A stretch of 64,000 bases of DNA, from positions 1,550,001-1,614,000 of the forward strand of contig CM074769.1 in the NCBI GenBank assembly GCA_037355855.1, written 5' to 3'. This DNA is from Pseudo-nitzschia pungens (taxonomy: Eukaryota; Bacillariophyta; Bacillariophyceae; Bacillariales; Bacillariaceae). Shown here piece by piece: positions 63,441 through 64,000 of this stretch (the first letter of the stretch is position 1; the number at the start of each line of letters is the position of its first letter). The notes below the pieces were generated by a model that was not told where the DNA came from, searched no databases, and saw nothing but the letters and a program-made list of their open reading frames with translations. Position numbers and translations under genes: made by a program.

Positions 63441-64000
63441 GAAGAAGATCCATAACACCCCTAGGAATTGGAGAATCAAAGATGTCCTGGTCTGCAGCGT
63501 GAAAACGGCGTTCGATAGAAGACCAAAGCGTGAGTTGGGAAACCAAATACTTCCGCTCTGCGTGCCGCGGCAAAAACGCCGTGGGAAACGACGCAAAGGA
63601 AATGCTTCCTTGTTCGCAACGAATGACAGAAAGTACGTACCCAGGTCCAGACACTCGAGATTCGACAACAATCCCAATTCGCTGGGAATCAAGCCCGAAA
63701 GATCGTTGTTATTGGCTACAAGGAATCAAAATGAATCGAAGATATCCGACACGGATATGAGAGACAGAGAGAGATGCTAGGGACCCGAGCCAGAGCGAGT
63801 CTCAAGTCAACAAACGAACGATTCCTTACCAATTGAAAGATACGTTAACAACGTCAACAATCCAATTTCACTTGGAACAAGCCCTTTCAATGTGTTGCTT
63901 GCTGTATACATAGGGGTGAAATGAAGCATGAGACAACCAATGGACGGAAAAATGTCAAAATGACACAACATACAACCTTTACCCATGCCAGCGACAATAG
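63441..64000 (-). CDS. 3' part of a second one-exon-per-repeat LRR gene (partial, runs off the window)
   Basis: Four exons are visible on the minus strand, all phase 1 with GTAAG/GTACG donors and AG acceptors: 64000-63983 (partial), 63901-63830 (72 nt, SNTLKGLVPSEIGLLTLLTY), 63715-63641 (75 nt, NNNDLSGLIPSELGLLSNLE then CLDLG) and 63491-63441 (51 nt, DQDIFDSPIPRGVMDLL). The last two correspond in length and sequence to the final two LRR exons of the plus-strand gene (LIPSELGLLTNLECLELG and NDFDSPIPTSVTDII), so the genes are paralogues. The exon after 63441 is unresolved: an open frame at 63399-63121 (ICIPTHTHKCSGWFGIIVSI, then basic) or an acceptor near 63308 are candidates. Confidence 0.8.

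Overview
The window looks like nuclear DNA of a diatom, most likely a raphid pennate of the Pseudo-nitzschia/Fragilariopsis/Nitzschia type. The evidence is: spliceosomal GT-AG introns; nuclear genes for plastid proteins with an ER signal ending just before a Phe (the diatom 'ASAFAP'-style bipartite presequence, seen in the RF3 and carotenoid-oxygenase genes); a diatom-type Ty1/copia element; a leucine-rich-repeat (LRR) gene with one exon per repeat; and GC-rich genes in AT-richer spacers. The species is an inference.

Layout. 1.3-2.3 kb: two-exon mitochondrial ribosomal protein bL9 (+). 2.8-4.7 kb: plastid release factor RF3 (-). 5.6-6.6 kb: unknown membrane-like protein (+). 6.8-12.8 kb: copia LTR retrotransposon with LTRs identical by eye and a 5-bp target duplication, but a gag/pol frame break and a stop codon inside the zinc knuckle. 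13.3-14.6 kb: thylakoid-lumen candidate with a twin-arginine signal (-). 15.6-17.6 kb: plastid carotenoid cleavage oxygenase (-). 18.8-20.4 kb: ankyrin-type protein (+). 22.2-29.1 kb: membrane LRR gene of about 24 exons with a Notch/LNR-like module (+). 30.0-31.0 kb: single-pass unknown (-).

31.6-47.8 kb is the most unusual part: a candidate 16.2-kb DNA transposon with about 500-bp terminal inverted repeats (TIRs), a 3-bp target duplication (CAG), a Harbinger/IS5-like DDE transposase near its left end, and five cargo genes of unknown function. These are a 945-aa three-tier repeat protein, a two-helix membrane protein, a small putatively N-myristoylated protein, a two-exon 577-aa protein and a 486-aa protein. 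A large non-coding part carries a 96-bp triplicate, an eight-unit ~143-bp tandem array, a perfect 23-bp hairpin, and dozens of copies of an AAGTGGC...GCCACTT / GGCGCC dyad not noticed elsewhere in the window.

49.8-54.3 kb: an acidic, helix-repeat protein followed by a frame-broken extension (+). 55.1-62.0 kb: a roughly 2,290-codon Sacsin/NO-VEIN-type GHKL ATPase with GRGRG-LPAW repeats and three apparent single-base frame breaks (-). 63.4-64.0 kb: the 3' part of a second LRR gene (-), paralogous exon by exon to the first.

Single-base frame breaks occur in several otherwise conserved genes, some at homopolymers. They may be real decay or assembly errors, and raw reads or RNA-seq are needed to decide. 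All family assignments rest on motifs read by eye; no database search was run.
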